Positions 1 to 13,200 of a stretch of DNA of 64,000 nt are shown here, piece by piece. Below the pieces are notes generated by a model. The model had not been told where the DNA came from. It saw nothing but the letters and a program-made list of their open reading frames with translations, and ran no database searches. This DNA comes from Fasciola hepatica (lineage: Eukaryota > Platyhelminthes > Trematoda > Plagiorchiida > Fasciolidae): positions 7,068,001-7,132,000 of the forward strand of contig CANUEZ040000191.1 of assembly GCA_948099385.1 (NCBI GenBank), in the 5' to 3' direction. Made by a program: the position numbers and the translations under genes. The stretch's first letter is position 1. Every line of letters begins with the position of its first letter.

Positions 1-360
1 TGCAATACAGCATAGCAGAGTAGATTTGTATTATATGATTCTCCATGCAGCTTGAACACTGAACTGACCATTGAAAATGATGGAAGCACTGTACAGCTGT
101 TTGATCCGCTAAGGGAATCATGAGCATTGCACATGGACAGAGCCCACACGGGGACACGAACAAGGGTTGGGGTGAACGAATGTCAGTCGAACACCCAAAC
201 CACAAGGCTATCCGATATGGGTCTCAACGCATTGTTCAACATATACACTACATGATATAGCACAATCCCCAAAATGGCTTCGGCTTTCGCTTTCGCTTTG
301 AAAGGTAAAAATCCAATTCTCGCACACCGATCCAATCCTATGTTCCATCACTTCTCTATT
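1..360 (+). repeat. Partial satellite monomer at the left edge
   Basis: The window opens about 65 bases into a monomer, in the short-form segment CAATACAGCATAGCAG, which is one base shorter than the reference CAATAGAGCAGTAGCAG. It lacks only the first part of the unit because of the window cut. It matches the monomers at about 7647-8006 and 8920-9279 almost throughout, including the unusual TTCAAAGG or TTGAAAGG, TAAAAATCC stretch near its end. It is therefore the left end of the duplicated block described separately. Confidence 0.97.
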
Positions 361-2814
361 TATGGGCCTAAGTAAAACCAAGGCATTCCCTTATGAACAA
401 TCCCCACACAGATTGCTCATACAATGCAATAGAGCAGTAGCAGAGTAGATTTGTATAATATGATTCTCCATGCAGCTTGAACACTGAACTGACCATTGAA
501 AATGATGGAAGCACTGTGCAGCTGTTTGATCCGCTAAGGGAATCATGAGCATTGCACATGGACAGAGCCCACACGGGGACACGAACAAGGGTTGGGGTGA
601 ACGAATGTCAGTCGAACACCCAAACCACAAGGCTATCCGATATGGGTCTGAACGCTTTGTTCAACATATACACTACATGATATAGCACAATCACCAAATT
701 GGATTCGGCTTTCAATTTGCCTTTGTAAGATAACAACCAAATTCTCGCACACCGATCCAATCCTATGTTCCATCAATTCTACATTTATGGGCCTAAGTAA
801 AACCAAGGCATTCCCTTATGAACAATCCACACACAGATTGCTCATGCAATGCAATACAGCATAGCAGATGAGATTTGTACAATATGATAATCCATGCAGC
901 TTGAACACTGAACTGACCATTGGAAATGATGGAAGCACTGTACAACTGATTGATCCGCTAAGTGAAGCATGAGCATTGCACATGGACAGAGCCCACACGG
1001 GGACACGAACAAGGGTTGGGGTAAACGAATGTCAGTCGAACACCCAAACCACAAGGCTATCCGATATGGGTCTCAACGCATTGTTCAACATAAACAATAC
1101 ATGATATAGCAAAATCCCCAAATTGGATTCCCGTTTCCCTTTGGCTATGAACGGTAACAACCGAATTCTCGCACACCGATCCAATCCTATGTTCCATCAC
1201 TTCTCTATTTATGGGCCTAAGTAAAACCAAGGCATTCCCTTATGAACAATCCCCACACAGATTGCTCATACAATGCAATAGAGCAGTAGCAGAGTAGATT
1301 TCTATAATATGATTCTCCATGCAGCTTGAACACTGAACTGACCATTGAAAATGATGGAAGCACTGTACAGCTGTTTGATCCGCTAAGGGAATCATGAGCA
1401 TTGCACATGGACAGAGCCCACACGGGGACACGAACAAAGGTTGGGGTGAACGAATGTCAGTCGAACACCAAAACCACATGGCTATCCGATATGGGTCTCA
1501 ACGCTTTGTTCAACATATACAATACATGATATAGCACAATCCCCAAATTGGATTCGGCTTGCGCTTTTGCATTGAACGGTAACAACCAAATTCTCGCACA
1601 CCGATCCAATTCTATGTCCCATCACTTCTCCATTTATGGGCCTAAGTAAAACCAAGGCATTCCCTTATGAACAATCCCCACACAGATTGCTCATACAATG
1701 CATTAGAGCAGTAGCAGAGTAGATTTGTATAATATGATTCTCCATGCAGCTTGAACACTGAACTGACCATTGAAAATTATGGAAGCACTGTACAGCTGTT
1801 TGATCCGCTAAGGGAATCATGAGCATTGCACATGGACAGAGCCCACACGGGGACACGAACAAGGGTTGGGGTGAACGAATGTCAGTCGAACACCCAAACC
1901 ACAAGGCTATCCGATATGGGTCTCAACGCATTGTTCAACATATACACTACATGATATAGCACAATCCCCAAATTGGATTCGGCTTTCAGTTTGGCTGTGT
2001 AAGATAACAACATAATTATCGCACACCGATCCAATCCTATGTTCCATCACTTCTCTATTTATGGGCCTAAGTAAAACCAAGGCATTCCCTTATGAACAAT
2101 CCCCACACAGATTGCTCATACAATGCAATAGAGCAGTAGCAGAGTAGATTTGTATAATATGATTCTCCATGCAGCTTGAACACTGAAGTGACCATTGAAA
2201 ATTATGGAAGCACTGTACAGCTGTTTGATCCGCTAAGGGAATCATGAGCATTGCACATGGACAGAGCCCACACGGGGACACGAACAAGGGTTGGGGTGAA
2301 CGATTGTCAGTCGAACACCAAAACCACAAGGCTATCCGATATGGGTCTCAACGCTTTGTTCAACATATACACTACATGATATAGCACAATCCCCAAATTG
2401 GATTCGGCTTGCGCTTTTGCATTGAACGGTAACAACCAAATTCTCGCACACCGATCCAATTCTATGTCCCATCACTTCTCCATTTATGGGCCTAAGTGAA
2501 ACCAAGGCATTCCATTATGAACAATCCCCACACAGATTGCTCATACAATGCAATAGAGCAGTAGCAGAGTAGATTTGTATAATATGATTCTCCATGCAGC
2601 TTGAACACTGAACTGACCATTGAAAATGATGGAAGCACTGTACAGCTGTTTGATCCGCTAAGGGAATCATGAGCATTGCACATGGACAGAGCCCACACGG
2701 GGACACGAACAAGGGTTGGGGTGAACGATTGTCAGTCGAACACCCAAACCACAAGGCTATCCGATATGGGTCTCAACGCTTTGTTCAACATATACAATAC
2801 ATGATATAGCACAA

Positions 2815-5365
2815 TCCCCAAATTGGATTCGACTTTCACTTTGGCTGTGTAAGATAACAACAAAATTCTCGCACACCGATCCAATCCTATGTTCCATTAT
2901 TTCTCTATTTATGGGCCTATGTAAAACCAAGGCATTCCCTTATGAACAATCCCCACACAGATTGCTCATACAATGCAATAGAGCAGCAGCAGAGTAGATT
3001 TGTATAATATGATTCTCCATGTAGCTTGTACACTGAACTGACCATTGAAAATGATGGAAACACTGTACAGCTGTTTGATCCGCTACGGGAATCATGAGCA
3101 TTGCACATGGACAGAGCCCACACGGGGACACGAACAAGGGTTGGGGTGAACGATTGTCAGTCGAACACCCAAACCACAAGGCTATCCGATATGGGTCTCA
3201 ACGCTTTGTTCAACATATACAATACATGATATAGCACAATCCCCAAATTGGATTCGGCTTTCGCTTTCGCTCTGAACGGTAACAACCAAATTCTCGCACA
3301 CCGATCCAATCCTATATTACATCACTTCTCTATTTAAGGGCCTAAGTAAAACCAAGGCATTCCCTTATGAACAATCCCCACACAGATTGCTCATACAATG
3401 CAATAGAGCAGTAGCAGAGTAGATTTGTATAATATGATTCTCCATGCAGCTTGAACAATGAACTGACCATTGAAAATTATAGAAGCACTGTACAGCTGTT
3501 TGATCCGCTAAGGGAATCATGAGCATTGCACATGGACAGAGCCCACACGGGGGAACGAACAAGGGTTGGGGTGAACGATTGTCAGTCGAACACCCAAACC
3601 ACAAGGCTATCCGATATGGGTCTCAACGCTTTGTTCAACATATACAATACATGATATAGCACAATCCCCAAATTGGCTTCGGCTTTCGCTTTCGCTTTGA
3701 ACGGTAACAATCAATTTCTCGCACACCGATCCAATCCTATGTTCCATCACTTCTCTATTTATGGGCCTAAGTAAAACCAAGGCATTCCCTTATGAACAAT
3801 CCCCACACAGATTGCTCATACAATGCAATAGAGCAGTAGCAGAGTAGATTTGTATAATATGATTCTCCATGCAGCTTGAACACTGAACTGACCATTGGAA
3901 ATGATGGAAGCGCTGTACAACTGATTGATCCGCTAAGTGAAGCATGAGCATTGCACATGGACAGAGCCCACACGGGGACACGAACAAGGGTTGGGGTGAA
4001 CGAATGTCAGTCGAACACGCATATCACAAGGCAATCCGTTATGGGTCTCAACGCTTTGTTCAACATATACAATACGTGATAAAACAAAATCCCCAAATTG
4101 GATTCGACTTTCACTTTGGCTGTGTAAGATAACAACAAAATTCTCGCACACCGATCCAATCCTATGTTCCATTATTTCTCTATTTATGGGCCTATGTAAA
4201 ACCAAGGCATTCCCTTATGAACAATCCCCACACAGATTGCTCATACAATGCAATAGAGCAGCAGCAGAGTAGATTTGTATAATATGATTCTCCATGTAGC
4301 TTGTACACTGAACTGACCATTGAAAATGATGGAAACACTGTACAGCTGTTTGATCCGCTACGGGAATCATGAGCATTGCACATGGACAGAGCCCACACGG
4401 GGACACGAACAAGGGTTGGGGTGAACGATTGTCAGTCGAACACCCAAACCACAAGGCTATCCGATATGGGTCTCAACGCTTTGTTCAACATATACAATAC
4501 ATGATATAGCACAATCCCCAAATTGGATTCGGCTTTCGCTTTCGCTCTGAACGGTAACAACCAAATTCTCGCACACCGATCCAATCCTATATTACATCAC
4601 TTCTCTATTTAAGGGCCTAAGTAAAACCAAGGCATTCCCTTATGAACAATCCCCACACAGATTGCTCATACAATGCAATAGAGCAGTAGCAGAGTAGATT
4701 TGTATAATATGATTCTCCATGCAGCTTGAACAATGAACTGACCATTGAAAATTATAGAAGCACTGTACAGCTGTTTGATCCGCTAAGGGAATCATGAGCA
4801 TTGCACATGGACAGAGCCCACACGGGGGAACGAACAAGGGTTGGGGTGAACGATTGTCAGTCGAACACCCAAACCACAAGGCTATCCGATATGGGTCTCA
4901 ACGCTTTGTTCAACATATACAATACATGATATAGCACAATCCCCAAATTGGCTTCGGCTTTCGCTTTCGCTTTGAACGGTAACAATCAATTTCTCGCACA
5001 CCGATCCAATCCTATGTTCCATCACTTCTCTATTTATGGGCCTAAGTAAAACCAAGGCATTCCCTTATGAACAATCCCCACACAGATTGCTCATACAATG
5101 CAATAGAGCAGTAGCAGAGTAGATTTGTATAATATGATTCTCCATGCAGCTTGAACACTGAACTGACCATTGGAAATGATGGAAGCGCTGTACAACTGAT
5201 TGATCCGCTAAGTGAAGCATGAGCATTGCACATGGACAGAGCCCACACGGGGACACGAACAAGGGTTGGGGTGAACGAATGTCAGTCGAACACGCATATC
5301 ACAAGGCAATCCGTTATGGGTCTCAACGCTTTGTTCAACATATACAATACGTGATAAAACAAAAT
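2815..5365 (+). repeat. Recent tandem duplication of a 3-monomer unit (2 x 1275 bp)
   Basis: Unit 1 runs from about 2815 to 4090 and unit 2 from 4091 to 5365. I compared them at every rare variant (GTAGCTTGTACAC, GCTACGGG, TATATTACATC, TATTTAAGGG, GAACAATGAAC, ATTATAGAAG, the run of five G, GGAAGCGCTG, GTGATAAAAC) and found no difference. Other paralogous segments show scattered changes. The junction lies in the shared string CCCCAAATTGGATTC: the upstream monomer arrives with GTGATAAAAC, and after the string unit 2 continues with GACTTTCAC whereas the sequence following unit 2 continues with CGGTTTCCC. The paralogous regions at 11.4-12.6 kb and 14.8-16.0 kb carry one trimer only, so this looks like a very recent unequal crossover. 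Confidence 0.9.
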
Positions 5366-5883
5366 CCCCAAATTGGATTCCGGTTTCCCATTGGCTTTGA
5401 ACGGTAACAATCAAATTCTCGCACACCGATCCAATCCTATGTTCCATTATTTCTCTATTTATGGGCCTATGTAAAACCAAGGCATTCCCTTATGATCAAT
5501 CCCCACACAGATTGCTCATACAATGCAATAGAGCAGTAGCAGAGTAGATTTGTATAATATGATACTCCATGCAGCTTGAACACTGAACTGACCATTGAAA
5601 ATGATGGAAGCACTGTACAGCTGTTTGATCCGCTAAGGGAATCATGAGCATTGCACATGGACAGAGCCCACACGGGACACGAACAAGGGTTGGGGTGAAC
5701 GAATGTCAGTCGAACACCCAAACCACAAGGCTATCCGATATGGGTCTGAACGCTTTGTTCAACATATACACTACATGATATAGCACGATCCCCAAATTCG
5801 ATTCGGCTTGCGCTTTTGCATTGAACGGTAACAACCAAATTCTCGCGCACCGATCCAATCCTATGTTCCATCACTTCTCTATT

Positions 5884-7384
5884 TATGGGCCTAAGTAAAA
5901 CCAAGGCATTCCCTTATGAACAATCCCCACACAGATTGCTCATGCAATGCAATAGAGCAGTAGCAGAGTAGATTTGTATAATATGATACTCCATGCAGCT
6001 TGAACACTGAACTGACCATTGAAAATGATGGAAGCACTGTGCAGCTGTTTGATCCGCTAAGGGAATCATGAGCAGTGCACATGGACGGAGCCCACACGGG
6101 GACACGAACAAGGGTTGGGGTGAACGATTGTCAGTCGAACACCCAAACCACAAGGCTATCCCATATGGGTCTCAACGCTTTGTTCAACATATACAATACA
6201 TGATATAGCACAATTCCCAAATCGGATTCGGCTTTCGCTTTCGCTTTGAACGGTAACAACCAAATTCTCGCACACCGATCCAATCCTATGTTCCATCACT
6301 TCTCTATTTATGGGCCTAGGTAAAACCAAGGCATTCCCTTATGAACAATCCCCACACAGATTGCTCATGCAATGCAATACAGCATAGCAGAGTAGATTTG
6401 TATAATATGATTCTCCATGCAGCTTGAACACTGAACTGACCATTGAAAATGATGGAAACACTGTACAGCTGTTTGATCCGCTAAGGGAATCATGAGCATT
6501 GCACATGGACAGAGCCCACACGGGGACACGAACAAGGGTTGGGGTGAACGAATGTCAGTCGAACACCCAAACCACAAGGCTATCCGATATGGGTCTCAAC
6601 GCATTGTTCAACATATACACTACATGATATAGCACAATCCCCAAATTGGATTCGGCTTTCGCTTTCGCTTTGAACGGTAACAACCAAATTCTCGCACACC
6701 AATCCAATCCTATGTTCCATCACTTCTCTATTTATGGGCCTAAGTAAAACCAAGGCATTCCCTAATGAACAATCCCCACACAGATTGCTCATGCAATGCA
6801 ATAGAGCAGTAGCAGAGTAGATTTGTACAATATGATTCTCCATGCAGCTTGAACACTGAACTGACCATTGAAAATTATGGAAGCACTGTACAACTGATTG
6901 ATCCGCTATGGGAATCAAGAGCATTGCACATGGACAGAGCCCACACGGGGACACGAACAAGGGTTGGGGTGAACGATTGTCAGTCGAACACCCAAACCAC
7001 AAGGCTATCCGATATGGGTCTCAACGCTTTGTTCAACATATTCAATACGTGATATAGCAAAATATCCAAATTGGCTTCGGCTTTCGCTTTCGCTTTGAAC
7101 GGTAACAACCAAATTCTCGCACACCGATCCAATCCCATGTTCATTCACTTCTCTATTTATGGGCCTAAGTAAAACCAAGGCATTCCCTTATGAACAATCC
7201 CCACACAGATTGCTCATACAATGCAATAGAGCAGTAGCAGAGTAGATTTGTATAATATGATTCTCCATGCAGCTTGAACACTGAACTGACCATTGAAAAT
7301 GATGGAAGCACTGTAGAGCTGTTTGATCCGCTAAGGGAATCATGAGCATTGCACATGGACAGAGCCCACACGGGGGAACGAACA
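5884..7384 (+). repeat. Mixed monomers between two duplicated blocks
   Basis: Monomers begin at 5884, 6309, 6733 and 7158. The 6309 copy has the short-form CAATACAGCATAGCAG segment (424 bp). The 6733 copy has GCTATGGGAATCAAGAGC in place of the usual GCTAAGGGAATCATGAGC, and CCCTAATGAAC in place of CCCTTATGAAC. The 7158 copy has the five-G variant near 7370 and CTGTAGAGC near 7313. No higher-order period is evident in this short stretch. Nothing but satellite is present. Confidence 0.85.
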
Positions 7385-9880
7385 AGGGTTGGGGTGAACG
7401 AATGTCAGTCGAACACCCAAACCACAAGGCTATCCGATATGGGTCTCAACGCTTTGTTCAATATATACAATACATGATATAGCACAATCCCCAAATTGGA
7501 TTCGGCTTTCGCTTTCGCTTTGAACGGTAACAACCAAATTTTCGCACACCGATCCAATCCTATGTTCCATCACTTCTCTATTTATGGGCCTAGGTAAAAC
7601 CAAGGCATTCCCTTATGAACAATCCCCACACAGATTGCTCATGCAATGCAATACAGCATAGCAGAGTAGATTTGTATTATATGATTCTCCATGCAGCTTG
7701 AACACTGAACTGACCATTGAAAATGATGGAAGCACTGTACAGCTGTTTCATCCGCTAAGGGAATCATGAGCATTGCACATGGACAGAGCCCACACGGGGA
7801 CACGAACAAGGGTTTGGGTGAACGAATGTCAGTCGAACACCCAAACCACAAGGCTATCCGATATGGGTCTCAACGCATTGTTCAACATATACACTACATG
7901 ATATAGCACAATCCCCAAATTGGCTTCGGCTTTCGCTTTCGCTTTCAAAGGTAAAAATCCAATTCTCGCACACCGATCCAATCCTATGTTCCATCACTTC
8001 TCTATTTATGGGCCTAAGTAAAACCAAGGCATTCCCTTATGAACAATCCCCACACAGATTGCTCATACAATGCAATAGAGCAGTAGCAGAGTAGATTTGT
8101 ATGATATGATTCTCCATGCAGCTTGAACACTGAACTGACCATTGAAAATGATGGAAGCACTGTACAGCTGTTTGATCCGCTAAGGGAATCATGAGCATTG
8201 CACATGGACAGAGCCCACACGGGGACACGAACAAGGGTTGGGGTGAACGAATGTCAGTCGAACACCCAAACCACAAGGCTATCCGATATGGGTCTGAACG
8301 CTTTGTTCAACATATACAATACATGATATAGCACAATCACCAAATTGGATTCGGCTTTCACTTTGGCTATGTAAGATAACAACCAAAATCTCGCACACCG
8401 ATCCAATCCTATGTTCCATCAATTCTCCATTTATGGGCCTAAGTAAAACCAAGGCATTCCCTTATGAACAATCCACACACAGATTGCTCATGCAATGCAA
8501 TACAGCATAGCAGATGAGATTTGTACAATATGATTATCCATGCAGCTTGAACACTGAACTGACCATTGGAAATGATGGAAGCACTGTACAACTGATTGAT
8601 CCGCTAAGTGAAGCATGAGCATTGCACATGGACAGAGCCCACACGGGGACACGATCAAGGGTTGGGGTGAACGAATGTCAGTCGAACACCCAAACCACAA
8701 GGCTATCCGATATGGGTCTCAACGCTTTGTTCAATATATACAATACATGATATAGCACAATCCCCAAATTGGATTCGGCTTTCGCTTTCGCTTTGAACGG
8801 TAACAACCAAATTTTCGCACACCGATCCAATCCTATGTTCCATCACTTCTCTATTTATGGGCCTAGGTAAAACCAAGGCATTCCCTTATGAACAATCCCC
8901 ACACAGATTGCTCATGCAATGCAATACAGCATAGCAGAGTAGATTTGTATTATATGATTCTCCATGCAGCTTGAACACTGAACTGACCATTGAAAATGAT
9001 GGAAGCACTGTACAGCTGTTTCATCCGCTAAGGGAATCATGAGCATTGCACATGGACAGAGCCCACACGGGGACACGAACAAGGGTTTGGGTGAACGAAT
9101 GTCAGTCGAACACCCAAACCACAAGGCTATCCGATATGGGTCTCAACGCATTGTTCAACATATACACTACATGATATAGCACAATCCCCAAATTGGCTTC
9201 GGCTTTCGCTTTCGCTTTCAAAGGTAAAAATCCAATTCTCGCACACCGATCCAATCCTATGTTCCATCACTTCTCTATTTATGGGCCTAAGTAAAACCAA
9301 GGCATTCCCTTATGAACAATCCCCACACAGATTGCTCATACAATGCAATAGAGCAGTAGCAGAGTAGATTTGTATGATATGATTCTCCATGCAGCTTGAA
9401 CACTGAACTGACCATTGAAAATGATGGAAGCACTGTACAGCTGTTTGATCCGCTAAGGGAATCATGAGCATTGCACATGGACAGAGCCCACACGGGGACA
9501 CGAACAAGGGTTGGGGTGAACGAATGTCAGTCGAACACCCAAACCACAAGGCTATCCGATATGGGTCTGAACGCTTTGTTCAACATATACACTACATGAT
9601 ATAGCACAATCACCAAATTGGATTCGGCTTTCACTTTGGCTATGTAAGATAACAACCAAAATCTCGCACACCGATCCAATCCTATGTTCCATCAATTCTC
9701 CATTTATGGGCCTAAGTAAAACCAAGGCATTCCCTTATGAACAATCCACACACAGATTGCTCATGCAATGCAATACAGCATAGCAGATGAGATTTGTACA
9801 ATATGATTATCCATGCAGCTTGAACACTGAACTGACCATTGGAAATGATGGAAGCACTGTACAACTGATTGATCCGCTAA
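7385..9880 (+). repeat. Tandem duplication of a 3-monomer unit (~1273 bp each)
   Basis: Unit 1 is about 7385-8657 and unit 2 about 8658-9880. Both contain, in order, the ATATATACAATAC variant, a short-form monomer with TGTTTCATCCGC and GGGTTTGGG, a TTTCAAAGG, TAAAAATCC ending, a monomer with TGTATGATATG, and a short-form monomer with GCAGATGAGATTTG and GATTATCCATG. The period is 1273 rather than 1275 because two of the three monomers are one base short. A few single-base differences separate the units, such as ATACAATAC versus ATACACTAC near 8320 and 9593. It is therefore older than the 2815-5365 duplication. Confidence 0.85.
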
Positions 9881-10128
9881 GGGAATCATGAGCATTGCAC
9901 ATGGACAGAGCCCACACGGGGACACGAACAAAGGTTGGGGTGAACGAATGTCAGTCGAACACCAAAACCACATGGCTATCCGATATGGGTCTCAACGCTT
10001 TGTTTAACATATACACTACATGATATAGCACAATCCCCAAATTGGATTCGGCTTGCGCTTTTGCATTGAACGGTAACAACCAAATTCTCGCACACCGATC
10101 CAATTCTATGTCCCATCACTTCTCCATT
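9705..10128 (+). repeat. Chimeric satellite monomer
   Basis: The first part carries the variants of the short-form monomers at 786 and 8432: GCAGATGAGATTTG, GATTATCCATG, GGAAATGATGG and ACAACTGATTG. After GATCCGCTAAG the monomer switches to the variants of the monomer at 1210: GGGAATC, GAACAAAGGTTGGGG and ACCACATGGCTATCC. I saw the CACATGGCTA variant only here and near 1487. The switch falls at about 9870-9882, inside sequence common to both parents. In the paralogous block these two parents (786 and 1210) are adjacent separate monomers, so the fusion removed one monomer length. Confidence 0.85.
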
Positions 10129-10269
10129 TATGGGCCTAAGTAAAACCAAGGCATTCCCTTATGAACAATCCCCACACAGATTGCTCATACAATGCAATAG
10201 AGCAGTAGCAGAGTAGATTTGTATAATATGATTCTCCATGCAGCTTGAACACTGAAGTGACCATTGAAA

Positions 10270-13200
10270 ATTATGGAAGCACTGTACAGCTGTTTGATCC
10301 GCTAAGGGAATCATGAGCATTGCACATGGACAGAGCCCACACGGGGACACGAACAAGGGTTGGGGTGAACGAATGTCAGTCGAACACCCAAACCACAAGG
10401 CTATCCGATATGGGTCTCAACGCATTGTTCAACATATACACTACATGATATAGCACAATCCCCAAATTGGATTCGGCTTTCAGTTTGGCTGTGTAAGATA
10501 ACAACATAATTATCGCACACCGATCCAATCCTATGTTCCATCACTTCTCTATTTATGGGCCTAAGTAAAACCAAGGCATTCCCTTATGAACAATCCCCAC
10601 ACAGATTTCTCATACAATGCAATAGAGCAGCAGCAGAGTAGATTTGTATAATATGATTCTCCATGCAGCTTGAACACTGAACTGACCATTGAAAATTATG
10701 GAAGCACTGTACAGCTGTTTGATCCGCTAAGGGAATCATGAGCATTGCACATGGACAGAGCCCACACGGGGACACGAACAAGGGTTGGGGTGAACGATTG
10801 TCAGTCGAACACCAAAACCACAAGGCTATCCGATATGGGTCTCAACGCTTTGTTCAACATATACACTACATGATATAGCACAATCCCCAAATTGGATTCG
10901 GCTTGCGCTTTTGCATTGAACGGTAACAACCAAATTCTCGCACACCGATCCAATTCTATGTCCCATCACTTCTCCATTTATGGGCCTAAGTGAAACCAAG
11001 GCATTCCATTATGAACAATCCCCACACAGATTGCTCATACAATGCAATAGAGCAGTAGCAGAGTAGATTTGTATAATATGATTCTCCATGCAGCTTGAAC
11101 ACTGAACTGACCATTGAAAATGATGGAAGCACTGTACAGCTGTTTGATCCGCTAAGGGAATCATGAGCATTGCACATGGACAGAGCCCACACGGGGACAC
11201 GAACAAGGGTTGGGGTGAACGATTGTCAGTCGAACACCCAAACCACAAGGCTATCCGATATGGGTCTCAACGCTTTGTTCAACATATACAATACATGATA
11301 TAGCACAATCCCCAAATTGGATTCGACTTTCACTTTGGCTGTGTAAGATAACAACAAAATTCTCGCACACCGATCCAATCCTATGTTCCATCACTTCTCT
11401 ATTTATGGGCCTAAGTAAAACCAAGGCATTCCCTTATGAACAATCCCCACACAGATTGCTCATACAATGCAATAGAGCAGCAGCAGAGTAGATTTGTATA
11501 ATATGATTCTCCATGTAGCTTGTACACTGAACTGACCATTGAAAATGATGGAAACACTGTACAGCTGTTTGATCCGCTAAGGGAATCATGAGCATTGCAC
11601 ATGGCCAGAGCCCACACGGGGACACGAACAAGGGTTGGGGTGAACGATTGTCAGTCGAACACCCAAACCACAAGGCTATCCGATATGGGTCTCAACGCTT
11701 TGTTCAACATATACACTACATGATATAGCACAATCCCCAAATTGGATTCGGCTTTCGCTTTCGCTCTGAACGGTAACAACCAAATTCTCGCACACCGATC
11801 CAATCCTATATTCCATCACTTCTCTATTTAAGGGCCTAAGTAAAACCAAGGCATTCCCTTATGAACAATCCCCACACAGATTGCTCATACAATGCAATAG
11901 AGCAGTAGCAGAGTAGATTTGTATAATATGATTCTCCATGCAGCTTGAACAATGAACTGACCATTGAAAATTATAGAAGCACTGTACAGCTGTTTGATCC
12001 GCTAAGGGAATCATGAGCATTGCACATGGACAGAGCCCACACGGGGGAACGAACAAGGGTTGGGGTGAACGATTGTCAGTCGAACACCCAAACCACAAGG
12101 CTATCCGATATGGGTCTCAACGCTTTGTTCAACATATACAATACATGATATAGCACAATCCCCAAATTGGCTTCGGCTTTCGCTTTCGCTTTGAACGGTA
12201 ACAACCAAATTCTCGCACACCGATCCAATCCTATGTTCCATCACTTCTCTATTTATGGGCCTAAGTAAAACCAAGGCATTCCCTTATGAACAATCCCCAC
12301 ACAGATTGCTCATACAATGCAATAGAGCAGTAGCAGAGTAGATTTGTATAATATGATTCTCCATGCAGCTTGAACACTGAACTGACCATTGGAAATGATG
12401 GAAGCGCTGTACAACTGATTGATCCGCTAAGTGAAGCATGAGCATTGCACATGGACAGAGCCCACACGGGGACACGAACAAGGGTTGGGGTGAACGAATG
12501 TCAGTCGAACACGCATATCACAAGGCAATCCGTTATGGGTCTCAACGCTTTGTTCAACATATACAATACGTGATAAAACAAAATCCCCAAATTGGATTCC
12601 GGTTTCCCATTGGCTTTGAACGGTAACAATCAAATTCTCGCACACCGATCCAATCCTATGTTCCATTATTTCTCTATTTATGGGCCTATGTAAAACCAAG
12701 GCATTCCCTTATGATCAATCCCCACACAGATTGCTCATACAATGCAATAGAGCAGTAGCAGAGTAGATTTGTATAATATGATTCTCCATGCAGCTTGAAC
12801 ACTGAACTGACCATTGAAAATGATGGAAGCACTGTACAGCTGTTTGATCCGCTAAGGGAATCATGAGCATTGCACATGGACAGAGCCCACACGGGGACAC
12901 GAACAAGGGTTGGGGTGAACGAATGTCAGTCGAACACCCAAACCACAAGGCTATCCGATATGGGTCTGAACGCTTTGTTCAACATATACACTACATGATA
13001 TAGCACAATCCCCAAATTGGATTCGGCTTGCGCTTTTGCATTGAACGGTAACAACCAAATTCTCGCACACCGATCCAATCCTATGTTCCATCACTTCTCT
13101 ATTTGTGGGCCTAAATAAAACCAAGGCATTCCCTTATGAACAATCCACACACAGATTGCTCATACAATGCAATAGAGCAGTAGCAGAGTAGATTTGTATA

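Larger units (their letters stand above)
1..5883 (+). repeat. Left copy of a long-range duplicated block
   Basis: Bases 1 to about 960 match 7647-8606 (offset 7646) and again 8920-9879 (offset 8919). From about 1380 onward the match is to 9874-13100 at offset 8494, equal to 20 monomers, switching to offset 7219 after the extra trimer at 2815-5365. Shared diagnostic variants include the CCAATTCTATGTCCC ends near 1600 and 2460, the TAAGTGAAACC start near 2495, GTAGCTTGTACAC near 3022, TATTTAAGGG near 3332, the run of five G at 3550, and GGAAGCGCTG near 3907. The block also holds a short-form monomer (786-1209) with ACAACTGATTG and GTGAAGC. It contains only satellite monomers and no genes. Confidence 0.85.

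Noticed and set aside
391..630. Recurring minus-strand frame of 79 codons (cysteine-rich) and an overlapping 68-codon frame, present in most monomers
   Set aside because: They recur only because the DNA repeats. The period is 425 (not a multiple of three). The same substitutions change both overlapping frames freely, and indels and stops break or shorten them in many copies. No initiation context, family resemblance or codon-level constraint is seen.
3944..4132. Plus-strand frames of 62-89 codons starting in ATGAGCATTGC or nearby ATG
   Set aside because: They depend on monomer variants or a one-base deletion (for example 47689-47943) and translate standard repeat sequence with no recognisable domain.
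6580..7002. 140-codon minus-strand frame, also at 61794-62216
   Set aside because: It is the same 79-codon frame extended because CCCTTATGAAC became CCCTAATGAAC and removed a stop. The extension reads ordinary satellite sequence.
13104..13125. AATAAA polyadenylation-like hexamer in TTTGTGGGCCTAAATAAAACC starts
   Set aside because: It arises from one substitution in a few monomers (for example 13104, 16502, 17352, 18626, 19476, 27969) with no upstream gene to serve.
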